Below are positions 10,205-18,231 of a stretch of 64,000 nucleotides of DNA, one piece after another (within the stretch, counting starts at the first letter, position 1; every line of letters starts with the position of its first letter). The notes below the pieces were generated by a model. The model was not told the DNA's origin and searched no databases. It saw nothing but the letters and a program-made list of their open reading frames with translations. This DNA comes from an uncultured Clostridia bacterium (lineage in GTDB: Bacteria; Bacillota; Clostridia; Christensenellales; Borkfalkiaceae), in NCBI GenBank assembly GCA_944362555.1, contig CALVTL010000003.1, positions 28,030 through 92,029 of the forward strand. Reading direction: 5' to 3'. The position numbers were made by a program, and so were the translations under genes.

Positions 10205-10798
10205 ATGAACGTCATCTTTGCCGCCGTGATGCTGGGGGCGTGCGCCGTGTTTTTGTTCACCGATCCCGAGGGGTTTTTGCCCGCCATGCTCGCGGGCGGG
10301 GAGAAGGCAGCGCACGTCTGCCTTGCCCTGCTCGCCTCCTACTGCGTGTGGCTGGGGTTCTTTCGGGTGCTGGAAGCAACGGGGCTTGCAAAAAAGCTCT
10401 CCGCCGCGCTCTATCCCGCCGCGCGGCGGCTCTTCCGCTCCGGGGACAGGGAGGCGCTGGGCGCCGCGTGCGAAAATATCGCCGCCAACCTTTTGGGACT
10501 CCCCGGCGCGCCCACTCCCTTGGGCATCGCCGCCACCAAAAAATTCCTCGCCGCCAAAAACGGCTACGCCGCCGAGATGCTCTTTGTGCTCAACGCGACG
10601 AGCCTGCAGCTTCTTCCCACGACCGCCATCGCCCTGCGCGCCGCGGCGGGCTCCGCCTCCCCCGCCGCCGTCCTGCTGCCCACCCTGCTCGCAAGCGCCT
10701 GTTCCACGCTCGCGGGCGTGGCGCTCCTCGCCCTCTTTTCCCGTCCGCGCCCTTGCGGCAGACGGGCGCGCAGCCGCACAAAGGAGCAGCCCGCGTGA
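10205..10798 (+). CDS. spmA: spore maturation protein A
   Basis: The 197-residue membrane protein has the nucleoside-recognition/gate fold of the SpmA family: MNVIFAAVM start, a helix with YCVWLGFFRVLEATGL (near residue 48), and the conserved ENIAANLLGL...TPLGIAATKKF (residues ~95-120). SpmA and SpmB are needed for spore core dehydration and heat resistance. The ATG at 10205 fits the family start; an earlier in-frame ATG would add an unlikely N-terminus across the metG promoter. It overlaps spmB by four bases. The C-terminal tail is short and basic. No Shine-Dalgarno is seen. Confidence 0.9.
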   Translation: MNVIFAAVMLGACAVFLFTDPEGFLPAMLAGGEKAAHVCLALLASYCVWLGFFRVLEATGLAKKLSAALYPAARRLFRSGDREALGAACENIAANLLGLPGAPTPLGIAATKKFLAAKNGYAAEMLFVLNATSLQLLPTTAIALRAAAGSASPAAVLLPTLLASACSTLAGVALLALFSRPRPCGRRARSRTKEQPA

Positions 10799-11304
10799 AG
10801 TACGCCGCCCTCCTTTTGCCCCTTCTTTTTCTCGCCGTGTTCGCCGTCGCGCTCATCAAAAGGGTGAAGCTCTACGACTGCTTCACGGAGGGCGTGAAGG
10901 GCGCCGTGCCCCTCGTTTTGTCCCTCTTTCCCTATCTCGCCTCCGTGCTCATCCTGGCGGAGCTCTTTGAACAAAGCGGCGTCTCCGCCGCCCTCACGCA
11001 GGCGCTCTCCCCCGTCTTTTCCTTCCTCGGCATCCCGCCCGAGATCGGAAAGCTGGTGCTCATCAAACCCTTTTCGGGGAGCGGCGCGACGGCGCTCCTT
11101 GCCGAGGTGCTGCACACCTACGGCGCGGACAGCTACATCGGAAAATGCGCCTCCGTCGCCTTCTCTTCGAGCGAAACGGTGTTTTTCATTTCCGCCGTCT
11201 ATTTTGCGGGCAGCAAAAAAAATTTGGCGAAACCCGTCGTAATTTCGCTGCTCGCAAATTTTTTCAGCCTGATTTTGGGGTGTTTTTTGTGCCGCGTCCT
11301 CTGA
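10795..11304 (+). CDS. spmB: spore maturation protein B
   Basis: The 169-residue membrane partner of SpmA starts with GTG, preceded by AAAGGAGCAGCCC, and overlaps the spmA stop. Family features are the stretch LYDCFTEGVKGAVPLV (near residue 25), FPYLASVLILAEL (near 43) and IKPFSGSGATALLAEV (near 82). The pair is membrane-embedded and acts in spore maturation. Their presence implies that the organism, or a recent ancestor, forms endospores. Confidence 0.9.
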   Translation: MKYAALLLPLLFLAVFAVALIKRVKLYDCFTEGVKGAVPLVLSLFPYLASVLILAELFEQSGVSAALTQALSPVFSFLGIPPEIGKLVLIKPFSGSGATALLAEVLHTYGADSYIGKCASVAFSSSETVFFISAVYFAGSKKNLAKPVVISLLANFFSLILGCFLCRVL

Positions 11305-11418
11305 AAAAGGGCGAATTTGTGCGTTCCGAAAAAATTTCGGCGTCAAATTGATAGATTTTTTGCACGGTTGCGCAAAATTCACAGAAAACACTTTTTTAAA
11401 AATTTTTCGACGAAATGT

Positions 11419-11447
11419 TTTACTTTTCGTATGCGGGCGGTTATAAT
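11419..11447 (+). promoter_or_regulatory. promoter of a predicted small RNA
   Basis: TTTACT and a perfect TATAAT with a 17-base spacer. No open frame with a ribosome binding site follows before the strong terminator about 110 bases downstream. Confidence 0.75.
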
Positions 11448-11453
11448 ATGAGT

Positions 11454-11562
11454 GTCAGAAGCGAGAGAGAGCTCCCGCGAGACACTTCAAACAGCTCATC
11501 ATTTTTCCCCCTTATCATATAGTAAGACCCCGAGACGCAAGTCTCGGGGTCTTACTGTTTTT
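11454..11562 (+). ncRNA. predicted small RNA, about 110 nt
   Basis: Promoter and terminator define a short transcript between spmB and the convergent O-antigen-ligase-like gene. The 5' part can fold with AGTGTC (11451-11456) pairing with GACACT (11481-11486) around a GCG/CGC inner stem; a pyrimidine-rich single-stranded stretch (TTTTTCCCCCTTATC) follows, then the terminator hairpin. I do not recognise it as 6S, SRP, tmRNA or a known riboswitch. Whether it acts on its own or is a spurious transcript cannot be told from sequence. Confidence 0.55.
11521..11562 (+). terminator. strong terminator of the predicted small RNA
   Basis: A perfect 16-bp stem (AGTAAGACCCCGAGAC) closes a GCAA tetraloop and is followed by GTTTTTGC. 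There is no T tract on the other strand, so it works for the plus strand. Confidence 0.9.
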
Positions 11563-11581
11563 GCATTTTCAAAGGAAAAGA

Positions 11582-11610
11582 GCGCCCGCCGCTGTTCATG
11601 CGGCGGGCGC
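11582..11610 (-). terminator. terminator of the O-antigen-ligase-like gene
   Basis: An 11-bp perfect stem GCGCCCGCCGC/GCGGCGGGCGC is followed on the minus strand by TCTTTTCCTTT, 25 bases after the stop. Confidence 0.7.
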
Positions 11611-11635
11611 TCCCCATTTTTCAAATGTCATGCCG

Positions 11636-13090
11636 TTATGCCCCGCAGGGAAGGAGGGCGGGTCTGCCCGCGCCGTCCTTTTCGCCAAAGACGAGCAGCA
11701 CGGAGTAGAGCAGCCCGGGGCCCATGTTGAAGACGTGGTTGTCGACAAAGCTCGTGAGCAGCATGGAGGCGACGCACAGCGCGGCGACCACCCTGACGGG
11801 CGTGGGGTCGCGGAACACGAGGAGCACCGTCTGCGTGCGGTGGACAAGGTAGGTGACGAGCGCGAGCGCCCCGCCGCAGCCGATGAGCTGGAAGAAGGTA
11901 TCGTGCGCGAATCCGGGGACAAAGTACCCCTCAAGGCGGGGATCGCCGTTCGGGAACATCCCCCCGTTCCCGAGCTGGATGCCCGGGGCGTCGTACCAGC
12001 CCGCGCCGAACACGGGCAGCTCCTTCAACGTCTCCCAGCACTGTTCATACAGATTGAATCTGCCCGAGTCGTTCATGCCCGCGTCGAGCAGCGAGCGGAA
12101 GAGGTCCTCGAGCTTGTCGCGGAAGACGAGCGCGGCGATGGCGGCGCCCGCGAGGAGCGCGGCATAGACGATGCCGCACCAGAGCTTGTTCCACTTTTCC
12201 GCACGGAAGATCGTATAGGCGATGCAGGCGGCGAACACGACGGCGCCGAAGATGATGGAGCCGCGGCTCTGCGTTAAAATGACGCCGAGGAAATACACGC
12301 AGCACAGCAGCGCGAAGGGCCAGCCGTGCTTTTTTGTGACGGCAAAGTAGACGGGCGCGGGCATACACATCGCCATGACGCAGCCCACGCAGTTCCAGAC
12401 GCCCCAGCCCGTGTAGAGCGAGCCGCGGTTGCCCTCGCCGTCAAATCCGGGCGCGTTCGGGTTCGCATACAGCCCCACGATCTGCGCGAGGATGCCCGCG
12501 CCGACGATGGCAAAAAGGGTGGCAAGATACCCCTCGGGCACCTTCTCCCAATCCACCGTAAAATAGAAGTAGAAGTAAAAGCCCGAGAGCGCCGCGATCT
12601 GCACGAAACCGAAGAGCACCGACTCCTTGTCCCAGCCGTCCGTGCCCAGCCCGCCCAGAAGATAGGCGATACCCAGCAGCACGAAGCCCGTAAGGAGCTT
12701 GGGAACGCCGCGCTTCTTCTTTTCCATGAGTTTGGAGATGAGGCGGCCCAGGAGCAGCACGGCGATGACGACGGCGGCGAAGAGGATGGTCGCCTGCGCA
12801 TAGGGCTGCGCGAGCAGTGAATCGGGGTGAAAACCGATGTTGTTTTCGGAGGAGATGAGCATATAGCCGCACGTCACCATGGGGACGATGGGCAGGGTGT
12901 CCTCGCTCACGAGGACGATGAGCAGTCCCAGCGTGATGTACGCGCCGATGACGTAGAGTTCGAGGGAGAAAATTTCGCTGCACGCCATGAGCAGCACGAC
13001 GAGCGCGATGAACCACGGCGAACGCAAAAACGCGCGGAGAAAACTGACCGCGCGGGATGAATTGAGTTTGGGAAAGGCTTCCGTAAGCAT
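11636..13090 (-). CDS. O-antigen ligase/polymerase-like membrane protein
   Basis: The 484-residue protein has 11-13 predicted membrane helices and the Wzy_C/RfaL pattern: a central Q-S-R-G-S motif (LTQSRGSIIFG, near residue 275), then a large outside loop with NLYEQCW...VFGAGW (residues ~345-370) and AHDTFFQLIGCGG (near 415). Such proteins ligate or polymerise surface glycans, or glycosylate teichoic/S-layer polymers in Gram-positives. It stands alone between spmB and rsmI. Its promoter's -10 box ends six bases before the ATG and no Shine-Dalgarno lies at normal distance, so the mRNA may be leaderless. Confidence 0.8.
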   Translation of the reverse strand: MLTEAFPKLNSSRAVSFLRAFLRSPWFIALVVLLMACSEIFSLELYVIGAYITLGLLIVLVSEDTLPIVPMVTCGYMLISSENNIGFHPDSLLAQPYAQATILFAAVVIAVLLLGRLISKLMEKKKRGVPKLLTGFVLLGIAYLLGGLGTDGWDKESVLFGFVQIAALSGFYFYFYFTVDWEKVPEGYLATLFAIVGAGILAQIVGLYANPNAPGFDGEGNRGSLYTGWGVWNCVGCVMAMCMPAPVYFAVTKKHGWPFALLCCVYFLGVILTQSRGSIIFGAVVFAACIAYTIFRAEKWNKLWCGIVYAALLAGAAIAALVFRDKLEDLFRSLLDAGMNDSGRFNLYEQCWETLKELPVFGAGWYDAPGIQLGNGGMFPNGDPRLEGYFVPGFAHDTFFQLIGCGGALALVTYLVHRTQTVLLVFRDPTPVRVVAALCVASMLLTSFVDNHVFNMGPGLLYSVLLVFGEKDGAGRPALLPCGA

Positions 13091-13096
13091 AGTGAC

Positions 13097-13125
13097 ATTA
13101 TACTCCCTTCCGACAAAGAATACAA
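13097..13125 (-). promoter_or_regulatory. promoter with -10 box six bases before the ATG
   Basis: TTGTAT and TATAAT with a 17-base spacer. The -10 box, GTCACT and the ATG are contiguous, so +1 falls on the A of the start codon. Confidence 0.7.
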
Positions 13126-13222
13126 GCCTTTTTCCGAACTTTTTGTTGAATTTTTGAAGAGGACGTGAAAATGCGCGCGGCGGACGGGCCGGGAAAGGCG
13201 CGCTCCGCCGTGACGCCCTCTT

Positions 13223-14041
13223 TCACTCGCCCTCCTGTTCGGAGCGGAGCAGTTCGCGGTAGACGTCGCTCTTGGAGACGCCCCTGTCCTTTGCGGTGCG
13301 CTTCAACGCCTCCTTTTTGTCCAGCCCCTGCGCCATGTAGGCGGCGACGTGTCCGGAAACGGTGAGGGCGTTCAAGGGATTCTGCGCCTCCTGCGCACCC
13401 TCGACGACGAGGACGTACTCCCCCCGCTTTTCGCCCGGGAGCCCCCCGGAGAGCAGAAAGGGCGTGCTCTCCTCATGCAGTTTGGTGATCTCCCGCACGG
13501 CGCAGGCGCGGCGCTCACCGAACGCCGCAAACAGATCGCGCACGTCCCTGTCCACGTCCTGCGGGGCGCTGTGGAAGAGGAGCGTCTCGCGCGCAGCCGC
13601 GTACCGCTCTAAAAGGGCGCGGCGCTCGGCGTTCTTTTCGGGCAAAAAGCCGACGAAGGTGAAGCGGTCGGCGGGAAGAGCGGAGAGCACGAGCGCGCAG
13701 AGGGCGGCGTTCGCCCCGGGGAGCACGGTGTACGGCTCCCCCGCCTCCTTTAAGATGCGGCACACTTCCCGCCCGGGGTCGGAGACGACGGGCATCCCCG
13801 CGTCCGAGACGATGCAAACATTCTTTCCCTCCCGCGAGAGGGCGAGGATGCGCTCCGCCGCCTCCCGCTCGTTGAACTTATGGCAGGAAAAGAGCGGCTT
13901 TTTCATGTCGTACGCGTTGAGCAGTTTGACGGTATGGCGGGTGTCCTCGCAGAACACGGCGTCCGCCCCGCGCAGCGCCTCGAGGGCGCGCAGGGTGATG
14001 TCCTTCAGATTTCCGATGGGCGTGGCGACAAAACTGATCAC
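13223..14041 (-). CDS. rsmI: 16S rRNA (cytidine-1402-2'-O)-methyltransferase
   Basis: The 272-residue tetrapyrrole-methylase-fold enzyme adds the 2'-O-methyl group to C1402 in the ribosomal P site. Family signatures are FVATPIGNLKDIT (residues 4-16), FCEDTR (near 31), VSDAGMPVVSDPG (near 80) and LPGANAALCALVLSALP (near 108). It starts with GTG and overlaps the upstream methyltransferase stop (GTGA). The C-terminal KKEALKRTAKDRGVSKSDVY is a helix-turn-helix-like tail common in Firmicutes. The order yabB-yabC of Bacillus is conserved. Confidence 0.95.
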   Translation of the reverse strand: MISFVATPIGNLKDITLRALEALRGADAVFCEDTRHTVKLLNAYDMKKPLFSCHKFNEREAAERILALSREGKNVCIVSDAGMPVVSDPGREVCRILKEAGEPYTVLPGANAALCALVLSALPADRFTFVGFLPEKNAERRALLERYAAARETLLFHSAPQDVDRDVRDLFAAFGERRACAVREITKLHEESTPFLLSGGLPGEKRGEYVLVVEGAQEAQNPLNALTVSGHVAAYMAQGLDKKEALKRTAKDRGVSKSDVYRELLRSEQEGE

Positions 14042-14712
14042 GTTCCCCTCCCGTTGCTCACGGCGGGCAGCAGCTCGCAGCCCGGCTTTCCGCCCTTGAC
14101 CGCCGCAACGAGCACGGCGTAGGGCTTCTCCCCCGCCTTCCCCGCGACGGGCACGATCTTCTTCACTTCGAGCGCGTGGGCGTGCAGCGTATACACGACC
14201 TCGGCAAGGCGGTCGGCGCGGTGGATGAGGGCGAACCGTCCGCCGAATTTCAGACAGCGCGCGCTCGCGGCGCAGAGCTCTTCGAGCGTCAGGGAAATTT
14301 CCTTGCGGCAGAGCGCCCTGTGCGCGTCCGCCGCCGCAAACCCGCCACGTTCATAGGGCGGATTGCACAAAATGAGCGAGAACGCCTCCGTATAACAGGC
14401 GGGGATGTCCTGCACGCGCACGTTCTCCACCGTGAACGCCCCCTCCAGCCCGTTGAGGGCAACAGAGCGCGCGGCAAGCGCGGAGAGCGCGGGCTGCATC
14501 TCAAACAGCGTGACGTGCTCCACACCCTCGTTCTCCGCATAAAAACACAGCCCCACGACGCCGCTGCCCGCGCAGAAATCGGCGACCCGTTCCCCGCGTT
14601 TGGCGCGCAGAAAGCGCGCAAGCAGCACCGCGTCCGACGTGAAGCGGTAGAGCGCGCTGTCCTGATAGATGCGCACGTTCCCTGCAAGAAGTTCTTCCGT
14701 CAACATAGACAT
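14038..14712 (-). CDS. TrmN6/YabB-type SAM-dependent N6-adenine methyltransferase
   Basis: The 224-residue Rossmann methyltransferase has the SAM loop VADFCAGSGVVGL (near residue 44) and the N6-adenine catalytic motif ILCNPPYERGG (near 118). It is the orthologue by position of Bacillus yabB and resembles tRNA1(Val) A37 methyltransferases. MSM or the second Met could start it; both match family N-termini, but no Shine-Dalgarno is evident because the ferredoxin terminator ends only five bases upstream. Its own promoter is not visible, so expression may need read-through. It overlaps rsmI. Confidence 0.85.
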   Translation of the reverse strand: MSMLTEELLAGNVRIYQDSALYRFTSDAVLLARFLRAKRGERVADFCAGSGVVGLCFYAENEGVEHVTLFEMQPALSALAARSVALNGLEGAFTVENVRVQDIPACYTEAFSLILCNPPYERGGFAAADAHRALCRKEISLTLEELCAASARCLKFGGRFALIHRADRLAEVVYTLHAHALEVKKIVPVAGKAGEKPYAVLVAAVKGGKPGCELLPAVSNGRGT

Positions 14713-14716
14713 TACG

Positions 14717-14741
14717 AAAAATACCCGAGCCTGCGCTCGGG
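14717..14741 (-). terminator. ferredoxin terminator placed five bases before the next start codon
   Basis: CCCGAGC-GCAG-GCTCGGG is followed on the minus strand by TATTTTTC, and the methyltransferase ATG comes next. Confidence 0.8.
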
Positions 14742-14758
14742 CATTTTTTCGTCCTCGG

Positions 14759-14932
14759 TCAGTCAGCCGCCTTGATAGCGCCGACGGGGCAGCCGTCCTC
14801 GCAGGCGCCGCAGTCGATGCAGGCATCGGCATCGACGACATATTTGCTGTCGCCGGGAGCGATGGCATTGACAGGGCAGGTATCTGCGCAAGCGCCGCAG
14901 GAGATGCATTCATCCGAAATCACGTGTGCCAT
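14759..14932 (-). CDS. 2[4Fe-4S] ferredoxin, clostridial type
   Basis: The 57-residue protein carries two copies of C-x2-C-x2-C-x3-C-P: CISCGACADTCP (residues 9-20) and CIDCGACEDGCP (residues 38-49). Each cluster takes its fourth ligand from the other motif, giving two low-potential clusters for electron transfer with hydrogenase, PFOR or radical SAM enzymes. It is too short for common ORF cut-offs. GGAGG lies eight bases before the ATG, and it has its own promoter and terminator. It sits where Bacillus has yabA, between ricT and yabB. Confidence 0.95.
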   Translation of the reverse strand: MAHVISDECISCGACADTCPVNAIAPGDSKYVVDADACIDCGACEDGCPVGAIKAAD

Positions 14933-14964
14933 TTCGATAACCTCCGATATGATCTTGTAATGAT

Positions 14965-14993
14965 ATTATATCACAACTTTTGGCGGGCGTAAA
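14965..14993 (-). promoter_or_regulatory. ferredoxin promoter
   Basis: TTTACG and TATAAT with a 17-base spacer, about 30 bases before the ferredoxin ATG and just after ricT. Confidence 0.8.
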
Positions 14994-15015
14994 GTCTTTT
15001 GGCGGAATTCGTCCC

Positions 15016-16095
15016 TCAATTTTCGGGATTTTTTTCGGGAGCGGACGGCTTATCCCCCTGCGGGGAACGGAGCGGGCGCTCCTTCCGGAAGGGAGGCTTG
15101 CCCCCCGCGGGGCGCTCGGAACGTTCGGGGCGCTCCCTGCGCCCGTCCTGCTTATGACGGTCGCGGCGGCCCTGCTCCCGCTTCTTTCCGCCCTCGCGCG
15201 GCTCTTCGCGCCTCTTTCCGCCCTCCTGCGCGCCCTCTTCGGGAGCGGACGCCTCCGACGGGGCGGGTGCCTCTTTGCGCGCCTCATGCGCGCCGCGCGC
15301 AACGTCGGCGGCGGGGAAGTCGCGGTAGACGAGCGCGCCGTCCTTTTCGATCTTGACGCGCACTTCCATTTTGAGCATATTGACGGAGACCACCGTCCCC
15401 TCGCCCTCGGGCGTCACGACCGCGGCGCCCGTCTTGGGCACCTGCTTGCTCGCCTCCGCGTAGTAGTCGTCCTCGTACGCGAGGCAGCACATCAGCCTGC
15501 CGCACAGCCCGCTGATCTTGCCGGGGTTTAAGGAGAGCCCCTGGTTTTTCGCCATTTTGATGCCCACTTTTTTGAAGTCGGGCAAGCTCCCCGCGCAGCA
15601 CACCTCCCTGCCACAGGGCGCGATGCCGCCCAGGATGCGCGCCTCGTCGCGGATGCCCACCTGCCGCAGCTCGATGCGCAGGTGAAAGACGCTCGCAAGG
15701 TCGCGGACGAGCTCGCGGAAGTCCACCCGCCCTTCCGAAGTGAAGGTGAAGATGACTTTGCTCCCGTCGAAGGTGAATTCGCAGTCGATGAGCTTCATGG
15801 GCAGCCCGCGCGCCGCGATCTTCTCCTTGCAGATCCTGATCGCCTCGGGACGGCGGGCGTCCTGATCGGCGAGCGCCGCCCTGTCGTGCTCGTTGGCGAC
15901 GCGGATGATGTTTTTGAGGGGCTGCACGACGCTCTCGTCGGGCACTTCGCGCGCGGGGTCGACGACGACGGCATATTCCAGCCCGCGCGCCGTCTCCACA
16001 ATGACGCCCTGCCCCTTCTCGGGCGAGGTCTGCCCCGCGCCGAAATAGTAGGGCTTGCAGCCCTTTCTGAATTTGACTACGACAACTTGTGCCAT
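15016..16095 (-). CDS. ricT: RicT/YaaT PSP1-domain protein
   Basis: The 359-residue protein has the PSP1 domain with its cysteine signature: CGREVCCAGSLPDF (near residue 165) and CGRLMCCLAYED (near 200). In Bacillus RicT forms a complex with RicA and RicF that carries [4Fe-4S] clusters and affects RNase Y processing, sporulation and biofilm formation. Residues ~270-359 form a long Arg/Lys/Glu-rich low-complexity tail (RREEPREGGKKREQGRR) that is likely disordered and could bind RNA. AAAGGAG precedes the ATG. It overlaps the holB end by 19 bases. No ricA or ricF homologue is in the window. Confidence 0.92.
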   Translation of the reverse strand: MAQVVVVKFRKGCKPYYFGAGQTSPEKGQGVIVETARGLEYAVVVDPAREVPDESVVQPLKNIIRVANEHDRAALADQDARRPEAIRICKEKIAARGLPMKLIDCEFTFDGSKVIFTFTSEGRVDFRELVRDLASVFHLRIELRQVGIRDEARILGGIAPCGREVCCAGSLPDFKKVGIKMAKNQGLSLNPGKISGLCGRLMCCLAYEDDYYAEASKQVPKTGAAVVTPEGEGTVVSVNMLKMEVRVKIEKDGALVYRDFPAADVARGAHEARKEAPAPSEASAPEEGAQEGGKRREEPREGGKKREQGRRDRHKQDGRRERPERSERPAGGKPPFRKERPLRSPQGDKPSAPEKNPEN

Positions 16096-17012
16096 TTTTC
16101 CAACTCCTTTCCGATGCGCAAAGCGAGCGTGAGCGCCGCCTGCGCGCCGTTTGCATTGAAGATGAGTTCCCGCTCCGACTGCGCCGCGAACCCGAGCGCC
16201 GCGGCTGCCGCGCCCGCGGGATAGCGCGCGGCGAGCGGACGGACTTCGGATACGGGAAGGGCGAGATAGCGCTCCTGCCCCGCCGCGCAGAACATGACGT
16301 CGCGCAGAACGAGGCGTACCGCCGCAAAGAAGGGCGCGCCGCGCTCGCCCGCCCTGCGGCAGAGGGGAACGAGGTCTTTGCCCGAAAGAAACTGCTCCGC
16401 AAGGCGGAAGTCCTCGCCGCCGCCCGCGAGCAGCGCCTCCGCCGCCGAGAGCACGCCGCCGCACGCCGCCGCGCAGGCATGGACGCCCTCCGCCCCAGGG
16501 TGCAGCCTCCGGAGCGCCCCTTCCACCGCCTCCTCCGCGAAGGGGGGCACGCGCCGCACGTTGGCGCGCGAGAGGACGGTGGGCAGCACGGCGTGTTCCG
16601 CCGCCGCCCCCGCAAGGAAATACACGCCCTGCGGCGGCTCTTCGAGCAGCTTTAAGAGCTTGTTCTGCACGAGGGGGGTGACGGTGTGGAAGGCGTCGAG
16701 CACGAAGAGCTTTTTCTCCCCCTCGACGGGGCGAAGAAGGCTCTCGTCGGTGATCTCCCCCGCAAGGTCTGCGGAGAGTTTTCCCCCCGCCGCGGGATAG
16801 AAGAGGCAGTCGGAGAAGCTCTCCGCCTCGATGAGCTTTTCCTCACGCGAGCCGTCCTCCGCCGCAAAGAACGCCTTGGCGCACTCCTTTAAAAGGGCGC
16901 GAAGATAGGCGGCGTCGGGAAAGAGGACGAGCGTGAAGTGCGCCGTCTCCCCCGTGCGCGCGCCCTCCGAAAAGGCGCGGTATACATTTGTCGAACGAAA
17001 GAGCTGCCGCAT
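16077..17012 (-). CDS. holB: DNA polymerase III clamp-loader delta' subunit
   Basis: The 311-residue protein is recognised by position (between the decarboxylase-like gene and ricT, as in Bacillus) and by the stretch LFVLDAFHTVTPLVQNKLLK (residues ~90-109) followed by LEEPPQGVYFLAGAAAEHAVLPTVLSR (written here in part: LEEPP, then PTVLSR), the clamp-loader AAA+ signature with the SRC-like motif degenerate as SRA. No Walker A lysine motif is seen, as usual for delta'. The ATG directly after the upstream stop was chosen; earlier in-frame residues lie inside the neighbouring gene. It acts in loading the beta clamp. Confidence 0.85.
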   Translation of the reverse strand: MRQLFRSTNVYRAFSEGARTGETAHFTLVLFPDAAYLRALLKECAKAFFAAEDGSREEKLIEAESFSDCLFYPAAGGKLSADLAGEITDESLLRPVEGEKKLFVLDAFHTVTPLVQNKLLKLLEEPPQGVYFLAGAAAEHAVLPTVLSRANVRRVPPFAEEAVEGALRRLHPGAEGVHACAAACGGVLSAAEALLAGGGEDFRLAEQFLSGKDLVPLCRRAGERGAPFFAAVRLVLRDVMFCAAGQERYLALPVSEVRPLAARYPAGAAAAALGFAAQSERELIFNANGAQAALTLALRIGKELEKWHKLS

Positions 17013-17013
17013 A

Positions 17014-18231
17014 TCATTCCCCGTAGACGGTGATGTTGCCGCCATGTAAGCCGAAGGTGTGCCTTGCGCGGGCAAGGCGCTCCGCCTTCTGCCGCGTCAC
17101 CACCTCGCCCGCGGCGATGAGCGGGATGCAGGGCGGGACGATGCCGCAGGCGCGCGCGCACACCCTGCCCACCGCCTGCATGAGGGGCACCTCGACGGTG
17201 TTCCCCCCCACCATGCCCGAGGTCACCCCTTGGGTGAGCACCTCGCCGTGCGGGAGGCGGCGTGCGAGCCGCACCAATTTTTTCAGCTCCCGCGCCCTGG
17301 TCGCGGGGGAGAGATAGAACATGAGATACTGCCCGTCGTTGAATTCGGGATAGACGCCGTGCGCCTCGAAATACGCCTGCGCCGCAGACGCGTATTCCCC
17401 GAACGGGAGGACGATCTTCGTCCAATCGTCGTTTGCAAGGGCGCCGAGCGCGCGCTTTGCCGCAACGGAGAGCCGCTCGATGCGCGCGTTTTCGGGATAT
17501 TTGACGGCATACTCCACCGACGCCAGAATGGGATAGGAGGGCGAGGAGGTGCGGAAAAAATCCGCCCCCTCCCTTGCCGCCTGCGCCCAGGCTGCGTTCG
17601 CCGAGAGCACGGCACCCTGCGTGAGCGCGGGGAGGGACTTGTGCACGCCGTCCACCCACAGATCGGCGAACGCGCCCGCATAAAAGGGCGTGCCGTGCAG
17701 GTGCGCGCCGTGCGCGCCGTCCACGAGCAGCGGCTTTCCCGCCGCCGCGCACAGCGCCTTCGCCTCCGGGAGCGGGGCGAAAAAGCCGTAATAATCGGGC
17801 GAGGTGAGCAGCAGCGCATCCGCCGCCGCAAGCCCCTTTTCCATCTCCTCCGCGCGGGGCTGACGGGGGATGCCGCACACCGTCTCCTGCGCAAGGAGCA
17901 CGGGGACGAGCCCCAGTGCCTCGCAGGCGTGAAAGACGCTCTTATGCGCATACGTCGGCACGCAGACGCGGCCGCAGCCCCTCTTTTTGAGCGCGAAGAG
18001 CATTGCATAGACGCCACACGTCGAACCGTCCGTCAGAAACAAACTCACGTCCGCGCCGAGGATGGCGGCGGCGTCCTGCTGCGCCGCGAGCAGCACGCCC
18101 GTGGGGTCGGAGAGGTCGTCCGAATAGGAGAGCTCGGTGATGTCCCACCCCGCGCGCTTGTGCCCGGGCGTGTGGAAGGAGATATGCCGCTTTTGCGCGC
18201 GCAGCATCTGCGCGATGCGGAGCTGCGTCAT
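17014..18231 (-). CDS. Orn/Lys/Arg decarboxylase family PLP enzyme
   Basis: The 405-residue fold-type I PLP protein begins with the family hallmark SFHTPGHKRAG (residues ~18-28), has DLSDPTG (near 40), STCGV (near 70) and the lysine-bearing WVDGVHKSLPALTQGAVL (near 193, K is the PLP Schiff base). It matches the short YaaO-like subgroup that lacks the C-terminal inducible-decarboxylase domain. The substrate (arginine, lysine or ornithine) cannot be assigned. It overlaps the upstream gene by four bases and precedes holB, the same order as yaaO...holB in Bacillus, but tmk, yaaQ and yaaR are missing. Confidence 0.88.
   Translation of the reverse strand: MTQLRIAQMLRAQKRHISFHTPGHKRAGWDITELSYSDDLSDPTGVLLAAQQDAAAILGADVSLFLTDGSTCGVYAMLFALKKRGCGRVCVPTYAHKSVFHACEALGLVPVLLAQETVCGIPRQPRAEEMEKGLAAADALLLTSPDYYGFFAPLPEAKALCAAAGKPLLVDGAHGAHLHGTPFYAGAFADLWVDGVHKSLPALTQGAVLSANAAWAQAAREGADFFRTSSPSYPILASVEYAVKYPENARIERLSVAAKRALGALANDDWTKIVLPFGEYASAAQAYFEAHGVYPEFNDGQYLMFYLSPATRARELKKLVRLARRLPHGEVLTQGVTSGMVGGNTVEVPLMQAVGRVCARACGIVPPCIPLIAAGEVVTRQKAERLARARHTFGLHGGNITVYGE

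Noticed and set aside
16889-17878. A 329-codon minus-strand frame over the decarboxylase-like gene
   Set aside because: Arg/Gly/Ala-rich translation in the wrong frame of a well-recognised PLP enzyme.
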